Positions 47,232 to 55,739 of a stretch of DNA of 64,000 bases are shown here, piece by piece. The translations under genes were made by a program, and so were the position numbers. This DNA is from an uncultured Bacteroides sp. Its GTDB lineage: Bacteria; Bacteroidota; Bacteroidia; Bacteroidales; Bacteroidaceae. The DNA lies in assembly GCA_949292025.1 (NCBI GenBank), contig CASEYC010000076.1, positions 1 through 64,000 on the forward strand, given 5' to 3'. The notes beneath the pieces are model-generated. The model did not search any database and was not told the origin of the DNA. It saw only the letters and a program-made list of their open reading frames with translations. Within the stretch, counting starts at the first letter, position 1, and every line of letters begins with the position of its first letter.

Positions 47232-48137
47232 TTAACTTTCCTGTTTCTTCCGGAACACATAGATCATGGAACTGCTGCGCTCCTTTCCGGCCAAGGCGCT
47301 GAACCATGCCAATGTTCCAGCCAACAGTCCGCGCAGGAAAGGCAGCCGGTGGTGCAGATACCGCTCCGTCAACATTGACACGTAGAAGGCGTCGAAAGGC
47401 ATGGGATAGCGTTCAGCGAGGATAAAACCGTGTTTGGCGCCGAACTGCTGGATGGTGGAAGGCGTGAAGTGCCACAAGTGGCGCGGCACGTCGTAGGCAG
47501 CCCAGTAGGAACCGTACTTGCGCGCATCGAACGACGAGCAGTTGGGCACTGCCACAATCAGCACGCCCCGTGCCTCCAAAAGACGGTGTAGTTGTTTCCA
47601 TGTTTCATTCAAGTGTTCCAAGTGCTCCATTACGTGCCACAAGGTGATGACGTCGAAGCCCTCGTCGGGTAACGTCGGCAACACGTGGTCGGGCAATACA
47701 TCCAAGTCGAAATGTTCCTTGGCAAAGATGCGTGCGCTGCCATTCTTCTCCACCGCCCGCACTTGCCATCCGCGTTCAGCCATGGCGTGGGCAAAGTAGC
47801 CCGTGCCCGTGCCGATATCCAGCAGGCGGCCTGTTGTGCGGTGCGCTTCGCGCATCACCAATCGCGCCTTGCGGCCCAACATATAGGCACGCACCCAATG
47901 GTAGATGGTATTCACCAGTCCCTTGCGGGTATCAGAATGCGAAATATAGTCGGGAGTTTCGTAATAGCGTCCTATCTCCGCTTCTGAAGGGAAATCTTGT
48001 GTGAAGAGGAAGCCGCACGCACGACACTGACACAAGTGGAACACTTCGCCCGAAGCCGAATGGTCCACACACGTCAGCGCGCGTTCCAGTTGCGTGCCCC
48101 CGCACAGCGGACAGGCTTTTATAGAGACTCTATTCAT
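47232..48137 (-). CDS. Class I SAM-dependent methyltransferase with zinc-ribbon N-terminus
   Basis: 301 aa. Two CxxC pairs (CPLCGG and CQCRAC) form an N-terminal zinc ribbon. GRLLDIGTGTGYFAHAMAERG is the SAM-binding glycine motif, followed by DVITLWHVMEHLEH. This is the Methyltransf_23 type, often acting on glycan or lipid intermediates. A promoter-like TTACTTTG box lies at 48212-48219 on the same strand. The target is unknown. Confidence 0.85.
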   Translation of the reverse strand: MNRVSIKACPLCGGTQLERALTCVDHSASGEVFHLCQCRACGFLFTQDFPSEAEIGRYYETPDYISHSDTRKGLVNTIYHWVRAYMLGRKARLVMREAHRTTGRLLDIGTGTGYFAHAMAERGWQVRAVEKNGSARIFAKEHFDLDVLPDHVLPTLPDEGFDVITLWHVMEHLEHLNETWKQLHRLLEARGVLIVAVPNCSSFDARKYGSYWAAYDVPRHLWHFTPSTIQQFGAKHGFILAERYPMPFDAFYVSMLTERYLHHRLPFLRGLLAGTLAWFSALAGKERSSSMIYVFRKKQES

Positions 48138-48284
48138 CACGGTTCAACACAGAAAAAAAGATTTTGCGGCTCCCGTCGGACGCAGAAACCGCAACACACC
48201 CAAATTTGGTGCAAAGTAATAAATAAAATGCGAGTTACGCCGTATGCGTTAAGGAGATTTAACCAGAACCAAGCTTTGAAGAAT

Positions 48285-48316
48285 AAAAAAGGCTACCTTC
48301 ACAGGCCGCCTTCCCT
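48285..48316 (-). terminator. Possible intrinsic terminator of the structured RNA region
   Basis: Minus-strand reading AAGGC...GCC followed by TTTTTTATT. The stem is short and the loop large, so it is only suggestive. Confidence 0.35.
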
Positions 48317-48835
48317 ACCTTATTAAACAATGTCATGTAACAACAAGCCTGTTCAATAAGAAAAATACAAGTTGAATTTAGTTCCTTATGTTGATGGGAT
48401 GACGGACAAGTGGGCAGCAAACAAAAACGTGAGCCGTCCTGTTGTCCGTCCCACGCATCGAGGCTCTAGCATTGCCTATTTGTAGTTGAACAGACAACGT
48501 CAGAGCCCACGCCGATATGAATATACATCAAGCCGCAGCTATTCCTGGCCTGTGCAGGAATCCCTTAGCCCGGACTACAAAAGTCCGCGCCCAAAGGGGG
48601 GTACGCCGCTGGCTGCGATATAAATCACACCCGGGCATCTACCGTTGCTTAGTCCAAGACTACAAAAGTTCGTAATTTGCTAGATTCCGATACGTCCCGA
48701 ACAGAGCGCCAAGTAAACGCCTTCAATATGTCAAAACTCTCATTTCCCGCCCAAAACCCGCTTCGTCTGGATTCGTGTATCCGTTCCTCCACACTCGGCT
48801 CGGCGTCGGCGGCCATCATGGCAAGAGAGTCTGGG
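48287..48835 (-). ncRNA. Candidate long structured non-coding RNA, class unknown
   Basis: This 0.55-kb stretch holds no credible gene but many strong stems: GACGGACAA/TTGTCCGTC (48400-48450), GGCTCT/AGAGCC enclosing a long imperfect hairpin (48471-48516), ATTCCTG/CAGGAAT (48540-48560), CGGACT/AGTCCG (48572-48590) and an outer pair AGACTCTC/GAGAGTTT (minus strand, 48823-48834 with 48732-48742). A TACATTTG -7 box precedes it at 48838-48845 and a T-run hairpin ends it. ACTTTTGTAGTC occurs twice. It does not show the P4 motif of RNase P RNA, the tag frame of tmRNA or the SRP core. The strand is chosen from the promoter and could be wrong. Confidence 0.4.
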
Positions 48836-48837
48836 TG

Positions 48838-48845
48838 CAAATGTA
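48838..48845 (-). promoter_or_regulatory. -7 element upstream of the structured RNA region
   Basis: TACATTTG on the minus strand, with a T-rich (TTTTTT) -33 region about 19 nt upstream. Not followed by a good coding frame. Confidence 0.45.
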
Positions 48846-48973
48846 TGCAAAATATCTGAAAGTAAAAAAGTTCTTATGGTAAACAACGTGAAAAACAATT
48901 CAAAAACTTCACTCAAAGATTCTTTCCCCTTGCCCGCCGGCAGAACAAACCAGAACCGCGCCCCTGCGTATCG

Positions 48974-50602
48974 TCATTTCTCGCTCTCCAGGTTGGACGT
49001 ATCGAGGATGTCGTTGACCAGCGTGGTCAGCAATTCGGAGTTGTGCAGGATGATGTGGCTGTATTCGTCCTTTTCCTCCTCACTGAAGTCCGAACCTGAC
49101 GTGGCCAGTAGTTGCGAGAAGCCCACGATGGCATTCAGCGGGGTGCGTATCTCCTGGCTCATGTTGTGAAGGAACAGCGTCTTCATGCGGTTGGACTTCT
49201 CGGCCTGTTCGTGCGCCGCAGCCAGTTCCCGGTTCTTTTCCTGCAACTGGCGCACCATCAGCCGTCGCCGATACAAGTAAATGCAAAGCAGGCCGAGGGA
49301 CAGCAGCAGAAACCCAATCAGGACGCCGAACATGATGGACCGGTTGCGCGAGAGGAGCCTGTCTTCCTCCAGGAGATCCCGCCGCCGTTGCACTTCGGCG
49401 TGGACCCGCTCCAGCTCCAAGGTACGGTTGCGCAGGGCCAGTGCACCATACTCGGCCTTGGCTTTCCCAAGGGCTGCCTCCGACTGGGCCTGTTCCAGCT
49501 CCAGCCGGGCGTTGGCCAGGCTGAGCGCGCTGTTTTTCGTCTCCAGTTCCTTGGCTTCCCGCTTCATGCGCTCGTTGTGCAACTGCACATTCAGCTCGGC
49601 CAAGTCCGAGGTTTGGATTTGCCGGACAATGGAGTCGCTGACGCGGGCCGCCTGCCGGCTGTATGCGTAGGCCGTCTTGTAGTCCCCAGTCCGCAAAGCC
49701 ACCAAACCTTGTAGCGTGGCCGATTTCCCGGCGTGCTTGCGGGCTTCGGCATAATCCCCTTTGGCCAAATCGGCATATACGGCAAGCTCTTTCAAGGCGT
49801 TGTTGTAGACGGGACCCGTTTTCTTCATCTCCTCCTGGCATTGCGCGTAGAGCTGCAAGAACTCGTCTTCCCGCCCCATGGCGAAAAGCACGCGGCATTT
49901 CTCCACCATGCCCCCTTTCCGCGACGTGACGGTCTTGGCCACGTTGATGCCCCGGTCCACACTGTCCAAGGCCTTCTCCAGTTGTCCGGCTTCGCGGTAC
50001 AGGGCGGCCAGGCGGTTGTAGTTGGGCGCGGCATCCTGCTCGGGCAGATACTTCAACTGGTATGCCAACGCTTCCTCGTGATACCGGATGCTGGTACGCA
50101 GGTCGCCCCGCTTGTAATAAATGTAGCCTTGCGCCTTGAAGCACGAATAGATGCCATAATCGTGCTTGTCCCGTTCGGCTTGGGCTTGCATTTCGTCGGC
50201 AAGTTGCAAGGCTTGCACCGTGTGGTTGTGGTTCAGGAGCCAATAGATGTAGTCTGCGCTGGCGTAATAGTAGTATTGCAGGTAGCCGCTCCACCTCGAT
50301 ACCTGCTGCACCTGGCGCACCGCTTCCAGCAGTTTGACGGAATCGCTCCGGTAGAAATAGTGGGCCACCTTGGCGCAGAGCACCACGCATTCGCCCTTTT
50401 TGTCGCCCAAGGCGCGGGCTTTTCCGCAAAGCGCGTCAATCAGCGGCACCACGTCCGGGTCCGCACGGTGCTTCATCACCTCCCGGTATCCGACATAGAT
50501 AGAGTCGTGCATCCGGAAAGGATTGTTCTGTGCTTGGAGCGGAAACCCGATGCCCGTCCATAACAGCAGCCCTGTCAGAAAAACGTAAATCAAATCCTTC
50601 AT
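48974..50602 (-). pseudogene. TPR sensor histidine kinase paralogue lacking phospho-acceptor His and ATPase domain
   Basis: 542 codons. Signal peptide (1-24), TPR repeats (about 30-330), coiled coil (about 335-415), membrane helix (about 418-440) and HisKA. The H-box reads [10 protein letters not shown] with Gln at the phospho-acceptor position (CAG), while the neighbouring paralogue has CAC. The frame stops right after NLESEK. Forty bases further on, in another frame, GARFWFVLPAG matches the C-terminal end GARFLFILPVA of the paralogue. About 125 residues holding the N, G1 and G2 boxes are therefore deleted. It cannot autophosphorylate. It might persist as a sensor or partner, or be decaying. 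It is 39 bp downstream of the intact copy, in the same operon. Confidence 0.85.
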
Positions 50603-50641
50603 TCGCGTCTCTTTGTCGTTTCTGGGGGAGTGGGTTCTCCC

Positions 50642-52750
50642 TCAGACGGTTTGTTTCTCTTCCCTTGCGACCGGCAGGATAAACAGGAAGCGTGCCCCTT
50701 GCGTATAGTTGCGGTCGTAGAGCACCTCGCCATGAAGCACCTCGGCAACGCGCCGGCAGATGGCCAGGCCCAGTCCCGCACCTTGCTTGAAGAGGTCGCC
50801 CTTGGTGAAGCGGTTGAAAATGATGTCCACCTTGTCCGGCGACACGCCGGGACCCGTGTCGGCCACGGAGAAGACCACCTTGCCCGGACGCTCCGTGAGC
50901 GAGCAGCCCAGCAGGATTTCGCCTGCCGACGTGAACTTCGCGGCATTGGTCAGCAAGTGGATGAGCACCTGTTTCAGCCGCTGTTCGTCGGTGTCCATCG
51001 TATAGTCGTCGGGCACTTCCGTGTGGAAATGCAGTTCCACCTCGTCCGTCAGCCTGCCGCGCACGGCGTTCAGGGCCGTTCGGCACGCCTCGTTGCAGCG
51101 GCATGGCGCGATATGCACGGTGCACTTCTCGCTCTCCAGGCTGGACATGTCGAGGATGTCGTTGACCAGCGTGGTCAGCAATTCGGAGTTGTGCAGGATG
51201 ATGTGGCTGTATTCGTTCTTCTCCTCCTCACTGAAGCCCGAATCCGGCGTGGCCAGCAGTTGCGAGAAGCCCACGATGGCATTCAGCGGCGTGCGTATCT
51301 CGTGGCTCATGTTGTGGATGAACTGGGTCTTCATGCGGTTGGACGCCTCGGCCTGCTCGCGCGCCTCGGCCAGTTCCTGGTTTTTCCGTCTCAGCCGGTT
51401 CACCATCAGTCGGCGGCGGTAGACGTACAGGCCGAGCATACAGATGAACACGAACAAGAATACGGTCACGATGATGAACAGCGTGATGCGGTTGCGCGAA
51501 ATCAGCTTCTCCTCTTCCATGAGGCTCTTCTGGCGGTCCATCTCCGCGCGGGCCCTTTCCAACTCCAGCGTGCGGTTCTTCAGGGCCAGTTCGCTGTTTT
51601 CGGCGTTGACCCGCTCCAGGTCGGCCAGCGCTTGGGTCTGCTCCAGCTCCAGGCGCGTGTTGGCCAGGTTGAGCGAGATGTTTTTCTTCTCCAGGTCGTT
51701 GGCTACGCGCTTCATGCGCTCGTTGCCCAGCTGCACGGCCATTTCGGCCAGGTCCTCCGACTGGATTTGGCGGACGATGGAGTCGTTGATGTAGGCGGAG
51801 CGTTGGCTGTATTCGTAGGCGGCCTTGTAGTCTCCGCTCCTTTCCGCAATCAGGCGCAATACCTTGAGCTTATTGCCGGCGTGTTTTTTGGCCGCTTCGT
51901 AGTCTCCGCGGACAAGGGCGTCGTAGGCGTCCAGCCTGTCCAGGTCGTGGTTAGAGACCTTTCCCGTCTTTTCCATCTCTTCGCGGCATTGGGCATAGAG
52001 CTTCACGAACTCCTCTTCCCGCCCCATTTCGAACAGTATCCGGCACTTCTCCAGCAACACGATCTTCCGGTTCGTCTCCGTCTTGTAGACCTCAAGCCCC
52101 TTGTCCGCGTAGGCCAGGGCCTTCTCGTATTGCCCGTCTTCACAGTACAGCTCGGCCAGGCGTTGGTAATTCAGCGACGCGTCTTGCTCGGGCAGGTAGT
52201 TGAGCGCGTAGTCCAATGCTTCTTTGTGATACTTGATGCTGGTGTCCAGGTCGCGCCGCGCGTAGTAGATGTAGCCCTGCGCCTTGAGGCAGTTGTAGAC
52301 GCCATAGTCGTTCTTGTCCTTTTCGGCTTGCTTCTGCATCCTTTTGGAGAGGTTCAACGCCCGCAGCGAGAGATTGTGGTTCAGGCACCAGTAAATGTAA
52401 TTGTTGTACGCAAAGTAGTAGTATTGCAGGTAGCCGTTGGTCCTCGCCACCCGTTGCAGGCGACGGACGGCCTCGCCCAGCTTGGCGGAGTCGCTGCCAT
52501 AGAAGAAAGCATTCACCGGCACGGTCAGCGCGATGCATTCGGCCTTCTTGTCGCCCATCTTGCGGGCCTTCTCGTAGAGGGCCTCAGCCATCTGTACCGC
52601 CTCCGGGGTGGAGCGGAACTTCAACACTTTCTTGTACTCAATGTACAACGAGTCGTGGATCCTATAGGGATTGTTTTGTGCATGGAGGTGGAATTGGACG
52701 CCCGACCACAAGAATAGTCCCAATAAAATGCAATAAATCAAATTCTTCAT
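50642..52750 (-). CDS. TPR-containing sensor histidine kinase
   Basis: About 702 aa from the ATG at 52750 (MKNLIYCILLGLFLWSG); the upstream ATG at 52816 precedes the promoter. Signal peptide, periplasmic TPR array (about 30-330), coiled coil, membrane helix (about 425-448), HisKA with [13 protein letters not shown] (His near 480) and a complete ATPase domain: NLxxN-type LLTNAAKFT, DTGPGV and GAGLGLAICRR. No receiver domain is fused. A TTG-N20-TAATTTTG promoter lies at 52834-52804. The gene is divergent from the exopolysaccharide-type operon at 53210 and is a natural candidate to regulate it. Confidence 0.9.
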   Translation of the reverse strand: MKNLIYCILLGLFLWSGVQFHLHAQNNPYRIHDSLYIEYKKVLKFRSTPEAVQMAEALYEKARKMGDKKAECIALTVPVNAFFYGSDSAKLGEAVRRLQRVARTNGYLQYYYFAYNNYIYWCLNHNLSLRALNLSKRMQKQAEKDKNDYGVYNCLKAQGYIYYARRDLDTSIKYHKEALDYALNYLPEQDASLNYQRLAELYCEDGQYEKALAYADKGLEVYKTETNRKIVLLEKCRILFEMGREEEFVKLYAQCREEMEKTGKVSNHDLDRLDAYDALVRGDYEAAKKHAGNKLKVLRLIAERSGDYKAAYEYSQRSAYINDSIVRQIQSEDLAEMAVQLGNERMKRVANDLEKKNISLNLANTRLELEQTQALADLERVNAENSELALKNRTLELERARAEMDRQKSLMEEEKLISRNRITLFIIVTVFLFVFICMLGLYVYRRRLMVNRLRRKNQELAEAREQAEASNRMKTQFIHNMSHEIRTPLNAIVGFSQLLATPDSGFSEEEKNEYSHIILHNSELLTTLVNDILDMSSLESEKCTVHIAPCRCNEACRTALNAVRGRLTDEVELHFHTEVPDDYTMDTDEQRLKQVLIHLLTNAAKFTSAGEILLGCSLTERPGKVVFSVADTGPGVSPDKVDIIFNRFTKGDLFKQGAGLGLAICRRVAEVLHGEVLYDRNYTQGARFLFILPVAREEKQTV

Positions 52751-52803
52751 CAGTGTATTCCGGTTAAAACCGTCAAGACATGACGCTACCCCATATAAAG
52801 CTG

Positions 52804-52834
52804 CAAAATTATGCATCTTTTAGGAGAATAGCAA
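52804..52834 (-). promoter_or_regulatory. Promoter of the TPR kinase operon
   Basis: Minus strand TAATTTTG at 52811-52804, with TTG (-33) at 52834-52832 and a 20-nt spacer. Confidence 0.5.
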
Positions 52835-52862
52835 GCAGGAAGTGGCATTTTTTTGTTTCGCA

Positions 52863-52952
52863 GGCTTGGAACACTCGGTTCCGCGTGCCTGGAACACTTT
52901 GTTTCACGAACCTGAAACACTTTGTTCCAAACGGCTGGAACTTTGCTGAAAC
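52863..52952. repeat. Degenerate about 23-bp tandem repeats in the divergent promoter region
   Basis: CTTGGAACACTCGGTTCC, CCTGGAACACTTTGTTTCA, CCTGAAACACTTTGTTCC and GCTGGAACTTTGCTGAAACG follow each other at intervals of about 23 bp. GGAAC and GTTCC make each unit partly palindromic. They lie between the divergent kinase and export operons and could be regulator-binding sites or a dispersed repeat. Confidence 0.7.
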
Positions 52953-53084
52953 GCTTTCGTGCCGGTGGTCAAAGGGATAAACGGATATTCCCGCAGACCC
53001 TGTCTCTGGCAATCAGATTCCTGGAAGAATCTTTTTGCCGAAGAATCTTTTTTGAGGTTTGCAGCAGTTTTTTGGGAAGAAAAT

Positions 53085-53115
53085 TTTGTTGTTCCGGCAT
53101 TTTTAAATACCTTTG
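53085..53115 (+). promoter_or_regulatory. Consensus promoter of the exopolysaccharide-type operon
   Basis: TTTG (53085-53088), a 19-nt spacer and TACCTTTG (53108-53115). The leader of about 90 nt before the first ATG contains two short hairpins, CTCTC-TGATG-GAGAG near 53131-53145 and GTCTT-GA-AAGAC near 53168-53179. The latter could influence translation. Confidence 0.8.
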
Positions 53116-53209
53116 TAGCTGGTATTTAACTCTCTGATGGAGAGGGGGTAGGGACTGCCTTCTGAATGTCTTGAAAGACAGGCGGTTAATTTGACAAACA
53201 AACGGTAAA

Positions 53210-54589
53210 ATGAGACGATTTATTTTTTATATGACCTTAGGGGTTACTGTGCTTTTGCAATCGGTGGCTCCTGTCTTTTCCCAGACTGAGCAGAAAGTCC
53301 GGGGCGCCAAGGCGTGGGAAACCCGGGGACTGGACCATGACAGCATCCTCGCGGCTTTCAACCGACGCTTTGTTGTGCTCGACTCCCTGATGCGGAGTGG
53401 CGTGGAGGTGGATCGTGTGCTGCTCTTTGCGGACACCCCGCACATCCGGCAGGTGGATTCCGTGTTCGAAGTCAAGGAGGCTTACGAACGCAAAGCCTTC
53501 AAGCGGAAACACGGCTTGGAGTTGACGGGACAAGCCTATTATCGGCTGGACGACCAGCTGGGATTCGACGAAGACGACCAATACTCACGCTATAAGGCCA
53601 AATTCCAAGGTGAATTGGGGTGGAATCTCTTCAACAGTTCTTTCTTGCAACGGAAACCGCAGTTGCGGCTCATCAACCTGTCCAACCAGGCCGAACGGCT
53701 GCAACACCTGCGGCAGAACGCCCGTCCCTTGTGGGATGACGCGCGCGAGGCCATAGAGCATCGTTACAACCGCTTGTCGGCCGCCGTGCTGCGCGAACAG
53801 TTGCTGAACAACGAGGTGCTGCGCATGGCCTACCTTTACGTGCTTGAGACCGACCGCGCCAGCAACGACAAGCTATTGGAGGCGGGCAGCGAGCAAATGC
53901 GCATCGAACATGCCTTGGCGCAGACGGGGATGCCTGCCGATGCGCCCGGCGAGGAGGTGCACGTACTGCAACCGCTCTGGGTGGAACTGGATACCGTCCG
54001 GCTGCTGGGCGGGCTGGAGGACAACCACCTGCAAATCCGCGAATCGCGGGTGCGCGAAGAGATATTGGGCGCGCAAATCAAAGTCACCAACTATGCACAC
54101 CAGTTGCGCCTCACCCCCTTTGTGCGGGTGTCCCACTACTTGCGCACTGCCCTCGGCTCATCCACCAACATGGAAGTGGGCGCACGGTTTACATTCCCCT
54201 TTTACGGCGATGCCTCGGCCAAGCGCAAGGCAATGCGGACCGAACAGGCGCTCACCGCCTTGGGGAGGGAGAAGCTCGCCGAGACCGTGACCACGGAGTG
54301 CAGGCGGCTCATTGCGCAGCTGGACCAACTGAACACGGCCCTTGCCTCCGAGCAACGACATATCAGCCTGCTACGGCAGTTCATCGACATTCGCACGGAG
54401 GGCTATGTGAACAGCCAAGGCGGTTACAACCACATTGCCCGTCTGGAGGAATACAACGAGTTCCTGAAAAGCTTGGAGCGGACCTACGACCTGCTGCGTC
54501 GCCGCGCCCTCTGCCTGCTGGACTTGCAAGAGGCGACGGGCTGTCCGGACATGGCCAACCTGATACAAACTAAGGAGATGACAAGATGA
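53210..54589 (+). CDS. TolC-like outer-membrane efflux/export protein
   Basis: 459 aa. Signal peptide ending VFSQ (about 25). The second half is long helices and strands of the OEP/TolC kind: THYLRT-like SHYLRTALGSSTNMEVG, RFTFPFYGDASAKRKAMRTEQALTA and a closing helix DLLRRRALCLLDLQEATG. The first half lacks the usual symmetrical OEP repeat and contains a strand-rich GQAYYRLDDQLGFDEDD region. It is the first gene behind a strong promoter and overlaps the HlyD-like gene by 4 nt. It likely forms the outer-membrane exit of the system. Confidence 0.75.
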   Translation: MRRFIFYMTLGVTVLLQSVAPVFSQTEQKVRGAKAWETRGLDHDSILAAFNRRFVVLDSLMRSGVEVDRVLLFADTPHIRQVDSVFEVKEAYERKAFKRKHGLELTGQAYYRLDDQLGFDEDDQYSRYKAKFQGELGWNLFNSSFLQRKPQLRLINLSNQAERLQHLRQNARPLWDDAREAIEHRYNRLSAAVLREQLLNNEVLRMAYLYVLETDRASNDKLLEAGSEQMRIEHALAQTGMPADAPGEEVHVLQPLWVELDTVRLLGGLEDNHLQIRESRVREEILGAQIKVTNYAHQLRLTPFVRVSHYLRTALGSSTNMEVGARFTFPFYGDASAKRKAMRTEQALTALGREKLAETVTTECRRLIAQLDQLNTALASEQRHISLLRQFIDIRTEGYVNSQGGYNHIARLEEYNEFLKSLERTYDLLRRRALCLLDLQEATGCPDMANLIQTKEMTR

Positions 54590-55728
54590 AGAACTTCAGC
54601 TACAACACCGAACCCCAGGAGATGAGCGTGGAGGAAGTCCTGCTCAGTCGCAAAAAACGCCTTCGCAAGCAACAGATTGTCTTCGGCTGCATCTTTGCCG
54701 CCGCGTTGCTGATACTGGCCATCTACGTGGTGAGGCGTGTAGTCTACACCTATTATGACGGCTACATCAAGCTCGACCAGAACAACATGAGGGCCGTGGA
54801 CGACCTCTTCGTGCTCCGCATTTACCAAGAGGTGGGCGACCGGGTGGAAGCCGGGGACACCCTCTACTCCTACGTGTTGATAGACAACCTGCTGGAGCAT
54901 CAGAACGTTGTCTCCGTGCCGGGCATGGTGGGCGACTACCACAAGATGCAGGTGCAGGCGGAACTGGCTGCTGCCGAGGTGCCCGTCCTGCGCGTGCGGC
55001 TGCAAGAGTTGGACAAGCGGCTGAAGAATGAGGAGAACGACGTCTACTATGGCGTGACCGACAATACGCAGAAGCTGATGTTGCAAGCCGAGCGCAAGGA
55101 GGTGGAAGAACGGCTGAAGGAGCAATACCGCAAGATAGCCATCTACCGCCGCATGGCCGCCAAGGCGTCGAAAGACCTGCTCAACTCGGGCTACGGGACG
55201 GACTTCCTGCCCAACGCCCCGGGCGGCAACAACGTGAGCCAGTACCTGGTGAAGTATGCCTGCGCCCCCAAGGATGCCGTCGTGACGGACATCAAGGTGG
55301 CCGAGGAGACCGTGGTCTTCCACAAAGAGGGCATCATCGACTTGCAGCACGACGACTATGCCGCCTGCAACCTGGGCGTCATCGCCTACATACCCAGCAA
55401 CAAGGTGAAGTACATCAACAAAAAAGGAAACGTGGAAATCATCGTCAACGACGACATCACCCTCAAGGCGCGATTGTCCCTGCTGGGTATGCGCGTGGAG
55501 GAGATACCCAAGCACCTGGTGAGCAACTTCTCGCACGACATCGACGCGGTGATTGCCTACTTTACGTTCCTGCCCGGACAGCAAGTGCCCTTCTGGGTGC
55601 TGACGGACAACCTGCCCGTGCGGGTGCGTACCAATAACTTCCAGGCGGAAGACGAGGAATTCGCCAGCCGCATCTTGGAAATCCGGGAGAATAACCAAGT
55701 GGTTCCGACAGACACCATTTATCAATAA
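54586..55728 (+). CDS. HlyD/Alg44-like periplasmic adaptor
   Basis: 380 aa. Cytoplasmic N-terminus of about 30 residues, one membrane helix (about 31-50), then a half-lipoyl segment (RIYQEVGDRVEAGDTLYSYV), a coiled coil (about 125-190), a second lipoyl-type segment (VVTDIKVAEETVVFHKEG) and a barrel domain (LGVIAYIPSNKVKYI). This is the architecture of membrane-fusion proteins and of the periplasmic part of Alg44. It links the synthase to the TolC-like exit. Overlaps the upstream gene by 4 nt. Confidence 0.85.
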   Translation: MKNFSYNTEPQEMSVEEVLLSRKKRLRKQQIVFGCIFAAALLILAIYVVRRVVYTYYDGYIKLDQNNMRAVDDLFVLRIYQEVGDRVEAGDTLYSYVLIDNLLEHQNVVSVPGMVGDYHKMQVQAELAAAEVPVLRVRLQELDKRLKNEENDVYYGVTDNTQKLMLQAERKEVEERLKEQYRKIAIYRRMAAKASKDLLNSGYGTDFLPNAPGGNNVSQYLVKYACAPKDAVVTDIKVAEETVVFHKEGIIDLQHDDYAACNLGVIAYIPSNKVKYINKKGNVEIIVNDDITLKARLSLLGMRVEEIPKHLVSNFSHDIDAVIAYFTFLPGQQVPFWVLTDNLPVRVRTNNFQAEDEEFASRILEIRENNQVVPTDTIYQ

Positions 55729-55739
55729 GGAGACAGCTT

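Noticed and set aside
48649..48840. 63-codon minus-strand frame in the structured region
   Set aside because: No family, no good start context, and it covers several strong stems. The region looks like RNA rather than protein-coding.
48285..48845. tmRNA, RNase P RNA or SRP RNA
   Set aside because: No tag-peptide frame or TpsiC-like end, no GAGGAAAGTCC P4 motif and no SRP GGAAG/AGCA core in either orientation.
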